From Enoplolaimus lenunculus (lineage: Eukaryota > Nematoda > Enoplea > Enoplida > Thoracostomopsidae): a DNA stretch of 64,000 bases. A program made the translations under genes and the position numbers. Position 1 is the stretch's first letter; every line of letters begins with the position of its first letter. Under the pieces are notes generated by a model. The model was not told where the DNA came from. It saw only the letters and a program-made list of their open reading frames with translations, and did not search any database. The stretch spans positions 1-64,000 of the forward strand of contig JASANG010003084.1 of NCBI GenBank assembly GCA_030248215.1, read 5' to 3'. Of the stretch, positions 11,885 through 25,500 are shown piece by piece.

Positions 11885-12252
11885 CACGGTGCAACCGGAA
11901 TTTCGGTTCCGGTAGAGAAATCCGGTATTTTTCACAATCCGGTTCAGGTAAAAAATCCGGTATTTTTCACCGGAATTTTCCCGTATTGAAAATTTTTCTC
12001 ATTCGATATTTAAGAAAAACTGACTGTCTGAGCGTGTATTACAACATTTAATTTACGTTTCCAGCTACTGCATTTTTTTCAAGATTTTGGGATCCTAAAT
12101 GGCCTGCTTACTTTGTTGAAAGCGATAAAATAGCGTTAAAATGAATTTTTCGGTAGCAAGAATTTTTGTTGATTTCCGGTTCCGACTCCGGTATTTTTTA
12201 GCTTTCCGGTTCCGTTCCGTTTTCGGTTTTTTATAATTCCGGTTGCACCCTG
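11885..12252. mobile_element. hAT-like MITE, CCGG family A
   Basis: 368 bp. Ends are an inverted repeat: CACGGTGCAACCGGAATT at the left and AATTCCGGTTGCACCCTG at the right. It is flanked by a perfect 8-bp duplication CCAAAGAC (11877-11884 and 12253-12260). Subterminal CCGG(T/A) words fill both arms. A CAGGG-type terminus with an 8-bp duplication is the hAT signature. No transposase. Confidence 0.85.
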
Positions 12253-12394
12253 CCAAAGACTATAAAAATTACCGTTTGAAATTTGGATAACCAGTAAGAA
12301 AATGAATCACCACACAAAATGTTTACTCACCGTTCAACGTAATAAAACAATTTTACATATTAATATATCTACCGAACTAAAATAAGCAACCTAG

Positions 12395-12658
12395 CATGGT
12401 CCAACCGGAAGTGTAGTTGTGGCTTCAGCAGAAAATTGACTTCTGACTCCAACACATTTAAAAATTCAAAACATTTAGCGATTTGGTGATTTTGTCAATT
12501 TTTGCTTAGCGAAATTTTGTTCAAAATCCAGCTAAAAATTATTTAAAACTTCAGACAGACTCTTGTATAAACATCAATTATTACTCTATTTTGTCCACAG
12601 CTTGGGAAAATTTTGTCCACCTCCATTTGCCGTATTTTTCACTTCTGGTGGCACCCTG
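12395..12658. mobile_element. hAT-like MITE, diverged family A relative
   Basis: 264 bp. Left end CATGGTCCAACCGGAAG, right end CTTCTGGTGGCACCCTG. Flanking octamers CAACCTAG (12387-12394) and CAACCTAC (12659-12666) differ at one base, consistent with an 8-bp target duplication. No coding content. Confidence 0.65.
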
Positions 12659-12666
12659 CAACCTAC

Positions 12667-13094
12667 ATAGATACAGTATATTTTGTCAGCAGCTAATTTA
12701 GCCAGCCGACAGACAATACACCAAACTACTACAGATTCAGTTCATAATTTCGTTTCACTCAACACATCTTACTTAACACAATCGTATACTGAAGCTACAT
12801 AGATAATAAGACAAGGGAAATCTTATTTCAAATGCAAGGAAAAAATTATATACTCTTTGTGGACTAACACCCCACCAAACATGTTTTTGCAGACTAGAAA
12901 CAAGCTAGCAGCAAGCACCAGATATCTATCTTGGTAATATCGTGTACAATTTTATTCCCTGTGCTGCGAAATTCCAACACAGTCAAGGACAAAATTAAGT
13001 ACGCAGCTTATCGAATGGTATAATTATGCCACTTTTGTCTCCTATGTCAAGCCTTAGTCGCGTTTGCAATCCCGATTAATACAATTTCGATTAA
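12667..13094. other. Non-coding spacer
   Basis: No gene or repeat recognised. Confidence 0.35.
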
Positions 13095-13256
13095 ATGCGA
13101 TTGAATACTTTAATATTTACTCTTTTGGTACTAGTGCAGTCACAAGCCATTGCTGCAGGTAAATCTACCAGTGGTTGTATTTTTAGCTTAGCACAGGTCC
13201 ATATTGCAGTCACATGCCATCCTCAACCACGTCTCCCAAACATTAAATATCAATAG
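13095..13256 (+). CDS. Possible small secreted peptide (53 residues)
   Basis: An ATG at 13095 opens a 53-codon frame ending in TAG at 13254-13256. The first 21 residues (MRLNTLIFTLLVLVQSQAIA) look like a textbook signal peptide: a basic start, a long hydrophobic core and AIAA before the likely cleavage site. The remaining 32 residues contain two cysteines and no known motif. A GTAAAT donor sits right after the signal-peptide codons (13159), so this could instead be the first exon of a spliced secreted-protein gene. No second exon was found. It lies about 290 bp beyond the ASPH stop, in opposite orientation. Confidence 0.3.
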   Translation: MRLNTLIFTLLVLVQSQAIAAGKSTSGCIFSLAQVHIAVTCHPQPRLPNIKYQ

Positions 13257-13548
13257 CGCCAAAAATAAGTGAGATGAGAACGAATGATGATGACCAGAGC
13301 ATTGTAAAACGACCAGATCAGGCTTAGCGGCCAAACAGCAGTAAAAACTCAAATGCGAGTAGTGTAAATTCGTGAAACCACATTATGTAGCTAGAAAGCG
13401 AAAATCAGCGCTAATTCAAACGTCATTCCGCACACCAGGCTCGTACCATCGACCTTGTCCTTTGTACAAGCGCACCAGACACGCACATAACATTCGAAGT
13501 CAAACTACTTAACCATTAACCACGCCTTCAGTTCGGCACTGCACTGCA

Positions 13549-16500
13549 TTACAACGCAGACAGCGATTCATACTGTTCTTGTGTGAGCTCTGGATGCCAA
13601 AAATCAACTACTAACACTAACAGCGGTGGTTTACCTGCACCAGGTCTGCCAGGATATGAAAATTGATGCTCAAACGAATCGTCGAATACTATAAATCGAC
13701 CTTCAGACCAATCACGTGTTTCACGTGCGACACGGATTTTCGGGGTACCGTGTTCGGACGGCACTGTCAGCCCAAGATGGGCACGTAGCCGGGCGTTTGT
13801 TGGGCCACAATGTGGAAATATTTCGGTTCCAGGACGTAGAGCGAGGAATTTTATCTAAAACAATTTTTACTGAATTGAATAAAAAATAAAAAAACGTCAA
13901 GTGCTTACTCAGGAATTCGAAACACCGAATGTTAATATTTTTGTAAATACATATTACTAAACTTCGAATACTTACTTGACCACGCTTGCACGTCGCTGCT
14001 TCCGTAAACTTTTCGACAGCCTGACAAGTCCTAGGTGCCCGTCTACAGTTATCTTCAAGCCGATGGCCTAAAAATGAAATATGATAGATAAGTTGGATTT
14101 CAGCTTGATCGTCACAACCTCAGCAGTGAACCCATGAAATATGCTTATGTCAAAAAATTAATTCTCTGTCCGCTATAATTTCCTTGCGAAAAAATTGCGG
14201 TCGCTCATCTTCCCAACCCTTGCATACACAAAGAAGTGTTCCATAGTTTCGCTGGTCGCTAACACTACACAAGAAACAGTATGTCAAATCATTGAAGCTG
14301 AGAGAAACAATTTCGTTAACATTAAACACCCGCTCATTGCCACTAACCTCGTTTATATAGGACAAACTGTTCAACCACACCGCGCTCAGTTAGCTTCTCA
14401 TCTTCGACAGTAAATGCTTCGGTTTCGTGCCTCAATAACCCCATACCTTCAGCTTTGATTGTTCGCCATTGTTTTTCAATTGTCTGAATACAAAATTTTT
14501 TAAGATGCAAATCTTTCAGAAACGAAATAGACATCATTGAGTTAAATTCTATTACTCCAGCTTTTCCGTAAGATGCGATTTCAGTTTCTTTCCAGCAGTC
14601 GCTACATTTTTGGTTTTATTTTGAAAAACCTAACTGTTTCCTAAAACGACCCCAAAATTATCCAGAAAATTTCCAATCAGCAAATTGTTAGCTTCAAAAT
14701 TTGGCACATTACTGGCGTCTGATTTGGTTGCTTATTTATTGTGTAGAGTTTGCATCGATAACGTTATGCTTCAGCTCATTTGATTGGAAACCTATCACTA
14801 ACTGATAATAAGTACTACACACAGTGTTGATAACAACTCAAGGTCACACTGAAACCAACATCTTATTAATAACAGTGTGTATCTTGGCTTTGTTGACTAA
14901 ATTATTGTAGTGATGCATTACCCGTAATGCTTTCTGAAATCCAGTTTCTTCTAACGTCCACCACGGATGTGACTCAATATCGTCTACATTATATAGCGAA
15001 CGTTGAAACGCCGAAATAAACAATCCCTTCGCTGCACCTCGCTTATACACTCGATGCGCCTAAAACAGACAATATTATTCAACTTGAAACATTAAAATTG
15101 CACCAAACGTTTGTTATAAATTTCGCTACCAAGAGCTTGATCGGAAGCCAGTCTTAAAGTAAATTTTAGACGATAACTGAGCTGCTCTCAGTGAAATTGC
15201 ATGCAAAAGCTAGTTTATTGGCACGAATATTTTTCCATAGTTTTTCAAATCAAGCTTAACAATTCATGCAGGTTTTATAACGTTTTCGGTGACGCACGAT
15301 TCCGCTGAAGAAAAATAGAGGAGCCGCAAATCGAGAAAATCAATCACAACCGGAAGGAAAAACAAAATTACACAATGTTGTAATCGTGAATTTGAAGCGA
15401 TTTTCCTTTTAAGCTTTTTTAAGAGAACTGTGCAACAACCATCGACAATATATTGTCCCATAGATACAAATCAAATATACACACATCACAAATTTTACAA
15501 ATACAAAAAAATTTACTGCCGAAATTGTAAAAACAGGTGGCATGCGATTTGCTGAAGCCGAAACTCGAGCAAAAGAGACTTACTTCATCTTCGCGCTCGA
15601 GTCGTTGCAACCCATCACCGAGATGAAAATAAAACCTCGCGTCTTGAGTTCCCTCAAGCCCGGATGCAACTCCTTTGCTCAAATACTCGACACCTTCATC
15701 TATGTTGTTGTCATAGACTTTCAGTACAAATCCGTAGTGCGTTTGAGCAATCGCGTTTGACGGGTCACGAAGGAGAACCTGAAGTAAACCAAGTATACTA
15801 TTGTACTGATGCTTAATTCGCAAGCGTTTATGTTACTAACAAAAAATAAATGCATATTATTTTATCTTCAATGTGTAAATAAAATCCCTGTAATTTCAAC
15901 AGCTATTTGCTGATATAGACTTCTACAGCGGTTTGGAACTATGTAAGTAAAACCATGTTAATAGATCGATTTTTACCAGTTAGCGAAAATTTTCCAACTT
16001 CCCAAGCAATAAGATAACAAAATCTGTTGAATTTCACCTAATAAAGCTGTACAAAAAAGGTGAAATCCTGTGCAACAATTTTTTAAGAATATGCTTCCTC
16101 ACGACTAAAACACTCAACTTGCTTACATCGTGAAATACTCGTTTAGCATCTTTTATTCGTCCGATCATCAAAAACGTAATTCCGTAGTCGTTCATTAAAC
16201 TTAAATTATCCGGAAATTTGTCGATAAGTTCGCGTTGTACACGAAGCGCACGATGCCAAAAGCCTTAAATTAAAACAAAAATACAATATCGCCAGTTTGA
16301 AAATTATATAGTTGCTATATCTCACACAGCGAAAACCACGGGGCAGCAACGTTTCTTGATTATACGACGCGCTAGCGGTTTGAGAAAGCACACTCCATAA
16401 ATTTTTCCCATCACGGACACCTAGTGACCGTAAATATGTCTTTAAATCAGTATAATCAAACCTATTAATACAATATGTATTCTCAAATTTGTACGATAAA

Positions 16501-19500
16501 TATCACTAGTTACAGTTTTTGTTCTGTAACTGCCGAAGAGCTAAACACCAGACAGCGTCATTTTGTTGGTAACAGGTGGTCTGATTATTTCAGGCAGTTA
16601 TTTTCCCAGATATATCCAGACCCGCGCATCCTGCCATGTAAACGGTGCTACTGTATTCTGAAATTTCAAGCTCAGCGCAGAACACCATAACAAAGCGCCA
16701 CAATAATACATTACCAAAATCATAACTTACGTATTATAACTTTTGAAACAACTCAATGAGACTGAACTTAAACTACTTAACGTAGCTGAGGATACCAGCT
16801 GAAATGTTACAACCTGCAACCTCAATATTAAATAAAAAATAATTCCTAAACTTTGCCTCTAAATCGAGATCGATCGATAAATCGTTCAGCGGTGAGTAAA
16901 TACAGATCGTCTGGAACGTTCGCAAGACTGAGCAGCTAAAACAAAAAGAAAGTAATATTTAATAATTGGAAAAATAATAGTTTAAACTCCACACCCTAGT
17001 GAAAAGCGCCTGCTTCCACTTTCACGTTAAGCACCAATCGTTGGCGTTCATTTTTTTTAAAAATTATGCGTAGTTCACAATAATGTTTGAGTTACTGTCA
17101 CCGATTTGTATGGGTTTTGGGGTTACCTCGTGTGCAAGTTTTAAAATGCACACTTGTCAGCCCCGCCCTAACATTAGGTTCTCCGTTAGGGCCACCCTAA
17201 CACATGTCACGGAAAATTATTTGATACTCGTGAGGGTGGGGGTTTTGTAAGTTAATGAGGACCGGTAGTAAAATAAAATTTTATTACAACATATAAAACA
17301 TGTGTAAATGCTAATGTTGGCTAATGGCAAACGATTGTTAAAATACATGCCACATTCTGAAACAATGTTTTTGGATAAACATACTGTACAAGTTCTCTCC
17401 ACACAAAACCCTGTCCGTTTTCCCACGGAATTCGAGATATAACAAAGGCTATCCCAGCACTCCCCAAGGTTGCTCAAGTTCCACAAAACCCACCAAATAT
17501 AAGAAAATACTTCCCTCCAACCCTCAAGCTCCACCTCCATAATTTTAAACTTACATATTCGTAGGCATCAATAGCTTTCTCAAGCAATTCATTCGACTGC
17601 TTCTTTTCCGATAACAAATCGAGTGCTTGCGCGTATCCGTAATGACCGCGAGGACTTTCTTTACGATCAGCAATGATAGCTGTGAACGCAGCTTGAGCTT
17701 CGTGCAATTTGTTCTGAACAAAAACAAATTTAAAAAGGACACCCAGCTTAAACCCATCTCAACTTAAACCGAATTCAGTTTAAATCGAGCTCGACTCAAA
17801 TCAAGCTCAATTTACATCCAGTTCAACAATAATCCACTTCAATTTAAATCAAGTGTAATGGATATGCAGATGAATTTAAACCCTGCTCTATTAAAAAACT
17901 CAGCTGAATTTAAATCCTGCAAAATTTAAAGCTAGGTCAACTGTATTCAAATGCAGTTAAATTTAAACACAGTTCAATTGAGATCCAGCCCAGCCGATTT
18001 ATAATCCAGTTCAAGTTTTACCCAGCTGAGCTGTTAAAATATAGCTCAATGCCGCTTAATTTAAGTGCACGTCAATTTACTTCAATGAATTTCAGCTGTT
18101 TTAATTACGCTCGACTTTAATTTTATCCACCTCAATACTTGAAATCCAGGAAATTCCGCTAAATATAACACAAACTTAATTAACCCAATTATTGCAATAC
18201 AGTTCAATTTAACTAGAGCCCCAAGCGGTCGTCAATAACTACCTCGGCTAGCAGCAAATCAGCAGTATCTAATCGTTGTCGAATTCGATTGTCCTCCCGG
18301 TTTGTTAGAGGAGCTTTACGATAATAGCTTCGTAGAACAGGGCCAGTTGTTACAGGAGTGACATGAACTGTAGCCGGTTTTGCGATTAATTTGTCGCCAG
18401 AAGCACGCCGTCCAGTTTCGATTGCTAAAATTGTACACAAAACATTAGGACACAAAATATGCTGGGTTAAAGAGGCGTAAAACAGTCATGGAGAGAATTA
18501 GATGCGCAGTAATCACTGTTTTATAATCGCGCTTGAATCCACCTTCCGCGTTGTTCGCGACAAGACAAGTCTAGTGATGCCATGTTTGATACTTTAAAAC
18601 TAGGCAATCGAGGTTGGGATCGTGGTTATGGTTGCAGCAACCACGATCTTGCTCAAAATACGTTTGAATGCTATTACGTCCATATAAGTATTCATTGAAC
18701 TTTTAACCACATCTTACTACATTAGAGCTCCATTGATTTAAGCTTGCTGCTTACATTATGACGTAGTTATAACAACTTATTACTGCTGTATCCCACTGCA
18801 TTTCTAAACTCGATTCGCCATACTTTCAAGCCCACCCCCCACTCGAGACTTTACTCCGTTTGAGTATTTTTATGCTTAAATATTTAACTGTTTTTAAACA
18901 ACAATCATACTTCTTTGTATAATTTTCAGTATATACTGTAGCAGATATATAATCGTGTAAAGTGCGCTTATTGTTATATACAAGCAATCAAACATGGTTA
19001 AATGTGATTTAAAAACGGTAATTTTGTCGGTAAAAAATGCCCCCTTCGTTCGGCTCAAGGTTCTCTCCAGGTTACAAACCGGGGGCTCAACGATTGAAGT
19101 ACACCCACTCGGTCGTGACCCAGCGAATGCTCTGTATTGCAGTGGATTTTATACGTTGACAGAACAAAGCATGCCAGGAACCGCATTTAACACTGGTGCA
19201 TTTGTAAACTCAAAATTATAACAAACACAGCAAAAAGGTTGCTAAACTACCCGATTCCTGCATTGTTTCGCTTCCGATTGCAACCTGATAGGTGCAACAC
19301 ACACTTGAGCATACGGCTACTACCGCATTAGTTGAACGAGCTTTGATAATGGTCGTCATCGTCATAGATGTACGGAGAGTTCTTAGCAGCCCGTTCATCG
19401 GTTATTTATCGAGAGGTAGCGTCAGATCGCCGGTGCGCTTTCTGACAGCTTCTATTTTAAAAACCTGGCATGTCAGTCGCACCAACACTTGGAGGTAACA

Positions 19501-22500
19501 AGCCTGGCAAGCGATCATAAAATCTTGCCTTTATCAATATCGTCATCATCATCATCATCATCATCATCATCACCTTCAACTGCTTGAGCAGTACCACCTT
19601 TGATCCTTGTATATCGAACTTCAATATCTTCTCCATCATCGCCGCGTTTTTCATGTCGCCGCTGGCAATCTTCATCATCGCTACGGCACCGACCAACTTC
19701 TTTGCCTGCGGATGTCCTAAACACAAGAATTCAGCCTCTGCAAAATAATTCAATTTTAACCAAAAACATTACAGTAAATTAATTAATTCAGACACGGTCA
19801 ATTTCCGTTAAGGAGACAAATCTGTTAGGAAAACTGACCGAAATTCATTTAACACTAGCAGACAACATACGTCATCCACCCAATCCGCTCGCACCAGAAA
19901 ACGTTCCGCACTTACCTAAAATACCGTACAGGACTCCGAAACGAGCTGATCTGCCACGCGTGCCACGCTCGGCCTTTTACTTCATCTTCATCCTCATCTT
20001 TATGTCCTTCATGATCATCACTACCATCAATATCATTGTCATCACTATCTTTGTCACTTTTAAACACACTAAAGCTCCAGTCTCCATCTAAACAATACAA
20101 CAGTCGTGGACAGAATTAGGTAAGGCCATGAATGCGAACGAAGCAATCGCAATTACTGCGCTCTTATTTCCGTCAACGACTTATTATATTTGAAATAAAA
20201 CAATTATTGAATTTTTGGCCTAAAATGTAAATTTTGACCATAAAACACAAAAATACATTTCACAAAAACCCCGTTATCCAGATTCTATATATGAACAATG
20301 TTTGTCTTGATTTGTTCCCTAATATCCTTTTAATTATCACTTTTCGTATACACACGTTTCAAAAATTGTCTATAGCACAACTTACCTCCATCACTTTTTC
20401 TTTCTTCTTTCACTATGTTTTGTTCTGAAAACAGCAATAATAGCACACTAGTCACTGTGTAGTTAAGCTATTGGGACAGATTTGAGCATGACAATTTTCC
20501 AAAACTCTTGTCCAATCTTTAACTATTTAAACTGCTTCAAGCAACCCTACGAAGCAATATATTCATTTAAAGAACAATGAGGAGAAGTGTACGATACATA
20601 ATTTGAGCATCGTTACAACTCCGCTTAAAGTTAATAAATTCAAAAATATTTTCACACACCGCTAGGCTAGTCATTAATACAGCGTTTAAGCAATAAAATG
20701 TTTAAAGTTATCAGTCGTGGTTCAGACAGAGTTAAAACAAAAACCAAAAATAACCAAAGCTTAAAATAAACACTGAAATACACAGTCAAACAAAAGTACA
20801 TATATCATTTAACTTTCTGTGTTACGAAATAAAATTCCACAACTACATATTGGTTGGATTTCTGAAACCTTACTTAAGTACTTACTTAAGTTATACTTAA
20901 GTAACTACTTAAGTCGCCGAATTAAGTAAATACTGAAATTTTCGAGCAAAAACAAATAAACGCCAAGTGTCAGCCATTGTCATAACAAGAAAGTAATAGC
21001 TTTGCTTTATATTGAACAAGGATCAATTTAGTCTACACTTTCAATTTGACCAAGGTCAGTATGCCTGAATGGTAAATTTGTAATCTATCAAATTTAGTCG
21101 ACGACTTAAGTATTTTTAATATTTACCTTCGGATTTGGCCAAAACGAACAGCTACTAACTAATATTAATTCCGATTGGGCAAAAGATGTGTTCACTGTTC
21201 AGTACCACTCTTTGTTAGCAGAACACAACCGCGGTGAGAAATACAGAAACCAGAGGTCGACAAAATTTGACAGGAGCCGGAGGTTAAGCAAAACCATGTA
21301 CTCTACCTTATAGTTTCATTTTGCTTAATACTACTTGTAATACCTATTTGTAACCAACTTTTCTCTCAATTCTTCCAACATTTCCTTCCCGCATATAACT
21401 TTTCCTGTCTTCCCAAAACTATAAAATTTTCCCGTCATTTCTAAACCTATGACTTTTCCCATTTTCCAAAACTCTTCAAAACTAACCTATCTTCTTTCCT
21501 TTAATCCTTTGGTACCGTACAGGTGGTCTTGTATCATCCCCGTTTTCATCTGAGACAGCAATCACCACCCTACGGTCAGGCCATTTTGACTGGGGGGAAC
21601 TTTTAATGCCCTTAATCCGTGTATACCGAACTTGTAACGGTTGTAGACCAGGCCCCACCCCACCATAATATCGATAATGGCTTAAAACGTTATCGCTGGA
21701 ACCATTTTGGTCAATTTCACCATTGTTTTCTCCTTCTTCATCTTGCTCTCCAAACGCATTCGTTGCATGCCGAAGTTCTAAAACTTAAAGTCCTATTCAT
21801 ACGCGTAAGCATTTGAAGCAAGATTTTGCAGCGCTGCAATTTGCATGCGCACATTTTTGTAGCGAGAACTTGCAGCGACAAGTTTTGTTCCAAAAATCTT
21901 TCGTAAAAACCTAAAGTTGCAAATATGTATTTACAACTTCTCGCTACAAATCCTTGCACGTGCACAACGCAGCTGTGAGTGCTGCCGCAAAAACTTGCCC
22001 GCGACTGTAGACCATTACTGTTTCTTAGCTATTTCATTTCGTGCTAAGCGACTGAGGGTAATTTTAGTACAATTTGGGTTAATAAATAATTAAAAATAAA
22101 AACACACATGACAAAAATTTAAGTCTCAAATTATATGTGCAATTTAAGTCGTAAGCATTTGAAGTCCAGAACAAAATCAACACTGCGTACAGTACAAATG
22201 CATAATTGTTCATTATAGAACTAAAATGAACCAAAAAATGAAAAGTTAATGTCTAAAATATATATCTACATATGTAAATACTTAGAAATAATGACAAGAA
22301 CCGACCAGAAAATCCAAAAGCGAACTAAAAGCATCGGTCGAGCTAATAATACAAAATATCCACTGAGTCCTCGGTATCATTCAGGGTGCAGCCGGAATTA
22401 CAATTTACCGGAACTTGAACCAAAACCGGAATTTGAAACATTACCGGAAACGGAACCGGAAGATGAAAAATACATGCCACCGAGAAATTAATTTTAATTA

Positions 22501-25500
22501 GGGATGTGCCGATACCAAAATTTTTGCCGATGCCGATTCCAACTGTAGTAAACCATGCTTAATAAACAGATAGGACACTACATTACATCAGAATATGAAG
22601 GCTTAAACCCTAACCAACATAAACGACAAGAATTTTATGAGAATGGTTCATTTCAATGAATTTGTTCAAACACAAACGCAAAACAGGTAACAGTTTTCCT
22701 GACCACACAGACTGATATGTGCCCAGAAATGAAATGTGCAAAAAGTATCGGCAAATTTTTTGCAGCGCCGATGCCGATACTCACGAAAAGTGCCGATTAT
22801 TATCGATGCCGATTATTCGGCACATCCCTAATTTGAATTTTCCTTTTTGCAATATTATTGGTAAAATAACCCTAGTTGGAAATAGGTATTCACTTTATCT
22901 GCTGTATTTCAGATTTTCATAATCCACGGAAGCGAAATCCATCTTAGATGGTTTGCTTTCGGAAACTGTCAAGGTTTGCATACTATACTAATAAAATCTG
23001 TTTTATTTTTATCATCGTTTTTAGTAAAATAACTTAATTTCCACCGACCAAATTTTAATAACGAAATTTTCAATTTCGGGAAAAATTTCAGAGATATAAC
23101 TGGTGCCGTACGGCACTGGATATTAATTCTCGTATGACGTCGCACAATAATGCATATTGCCGCGCAATGACCAACTACCGCTCCGCATAACATTAGATTA
23201 GAAACATCAAAAACTGCCACCCTAACTCTTACCTATGATGTTTAATATATTTTATTTCATAATGCAAGCAGTTAGTAAAAGCGAAATGAGGTTTCCAAAA
23301 CAAACAATGGACGGGCAATTTACAAACAAGCAACAAACTGCCACAAAATTTCAGAAGTACGTAATAAAACTTTACCCAATAAACATGGTTGGAAAGAATA
23401 CTCCAAACAACATGTGTCTGGCGGTTAAATTTTTCTTAAACAACGGTTTCAAAATCATATCGCACATCAGCACAACACTAAACTATCCAATTTTGACGAT
23501 CAAAACACAACTTCCAGAGTATAATACCTCCCGCCAAAAACTGAGCAAATCACTCAAAAGCGGTTGCTAAAATACGGAAAACATAAAAAAGCCACAGACT
23601 CACTGCCAGCGCTATTTAAACTTATATTCTAACTTTTTGGTTTCGGTTTGGTCGGCTTTGGCTTGTCGTATCCTGCAGAGCGACTGCGGCCACGTTCCAA
23701 AATTCGCTTCAACATCGATTCTTCGTCAAAATCTGATAAAAACAATTCTAGTTAGTAACCACTCATATTCTCAATTGTGTGCAGCACCTACACATTGGCA
23801 GTTAATAATGTGCCATAAAACAATCCTCTTTCCACCGCTGCAGATTTCAAATTCTGCAGTGTACATTATTCTGCCCATAAATAACAGTTTACGCAATTAG
23901 TTCTATTTTGTTAATAAACTGTTAGATTAGAAATCTGACGTGTTTCACAAAACTTAATGTGTAAATAAGTAGCTGTAAATTCTCTTACGCCATTTTCTAG
24001 CTAGTTTTCAATAAAATCCAACAGCAATTTAATGATGAAAATACTGTCAAATTCCGGTTGCTGTTCCTGTTCCGGATCCTGCAAGAAATTTAATTCCTGT
24101 TCCTGTTCCTATTCCAGTAAACTTAGTTCGTGCTATCCATTAACAACTTACCCCCAAGCATGCCGCTATCATCATCGCTGTCATCATCATCATCATCTAC
24201 TTCGGTCTTTTCGACAACGGCTCGGGCGGGTTTTCTATCAGGCCGGATCAGTCGAGACTGAGACCGATCCGATCCATCGGAGACGGGTTTTTTTCCAACG
24301 ACACTGTCTTCTTCGTGATGGTCATCTTCGACATCATCGCGCCGAAATCCTGGTATAACAAATTCATCTACTTTGTCTAAAAAATACACAAAACAAAATT
24401 TTTGTTATTTCAAAATAACATAATACCTGTATGTTCATGCTCTTGTTTCTTCTAGTCACCAATTTCGCTTCGCATACCAGTCAAATCATATGCATAAATA
24501 CGCAGTATATAAGAGAGCGAAGAGACATCTTAACTAAAGTGAAATATATATTTTAGATATATCGAAATACTAAAGTTACATTTCTGAAACCCTGCCAATA
24601 CTATCGTAGTACCTTCTCCATTGTCCTCGTCATCATTATCAACCAGTGATGATATATCAACATCAGCAATAATACTAATAATTCCACAAACAATCATAAC
24701 GAACAAAAACAACGCAAGCCAAACTCGAAATCCACCTTTCGTTACGGAATAGTCTACACGATCGTGCGGGCCGCCACCGGTTCTTAGCGCCAATGCATTG
24801 TGATGACCACTTCCTGCGTCTAAAACAACAACAACAACAACAACAACGACAATAACAACAACAACAACAACAAAAACAACAACAACTATACAACACACTT
24901 ATAGATAGGTGTGTACATCGGGTACTCGGGGCGGGATAAAACAGATCGAAGCCTTAGCCAGATACCCATTTTTACCGGACTGTATGTCCGTGTCAGTTTA
25001 GCAAATCGTTGGAATGTCAATTTTTGCCGACACGAACGTCCGGCAGCAATTTACATCTTAAAATAGTCCACGTTCAAGGTTTATACTCCATTTCTTTCCG
25101 TTCAACATTTCAAAAAACCATTTTAATCATGTACTCAAAATGCTTCAGTTGTCCGTACTGTGGTTTCCCAAATACAGAAACAAGGGGTCCTCACGTTTGA
25201 ATACTACGCATATGGTGGCTCACAGTGGGAAAATAAAAAATATCGTGTACAACAATTTGTTATAATTTTCATATTTTTAGCGAGAACCGAGCGTGATAGA
25301 AGTTTGTTATGCGAGTCAACTAATTATTTGGCCCAGGTTTTGACCTCGGCCGAGAGACATCTCTGCATTAAAGCATAATACGTATAAGTACGCCAGGTTT
25401 AATGGCCCAATGAATCGTGGGTGTTGCAACGTACATGCTCCAGACAGTTTGCCCCTATACGTATACGTATATATGCGAGACAATGCATAAGTATAAAGAA

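Noticed and set aside
19457-19753. Minus-strand frame with a poly-Met run
   Set aside because: The correct ASPH frame here is the one reading poly-Asp with VRYTRIKG. The poly-Met frame is the shadow of the GAT repeat.
24530-24898. Poly-Val start of the frame covering the ASPH membrane helix
   Set aside because: The Val run is the intronic (CAA)n tract read through. The exon begins after the acceptor at 24819, and the start codon is placed at 25705.
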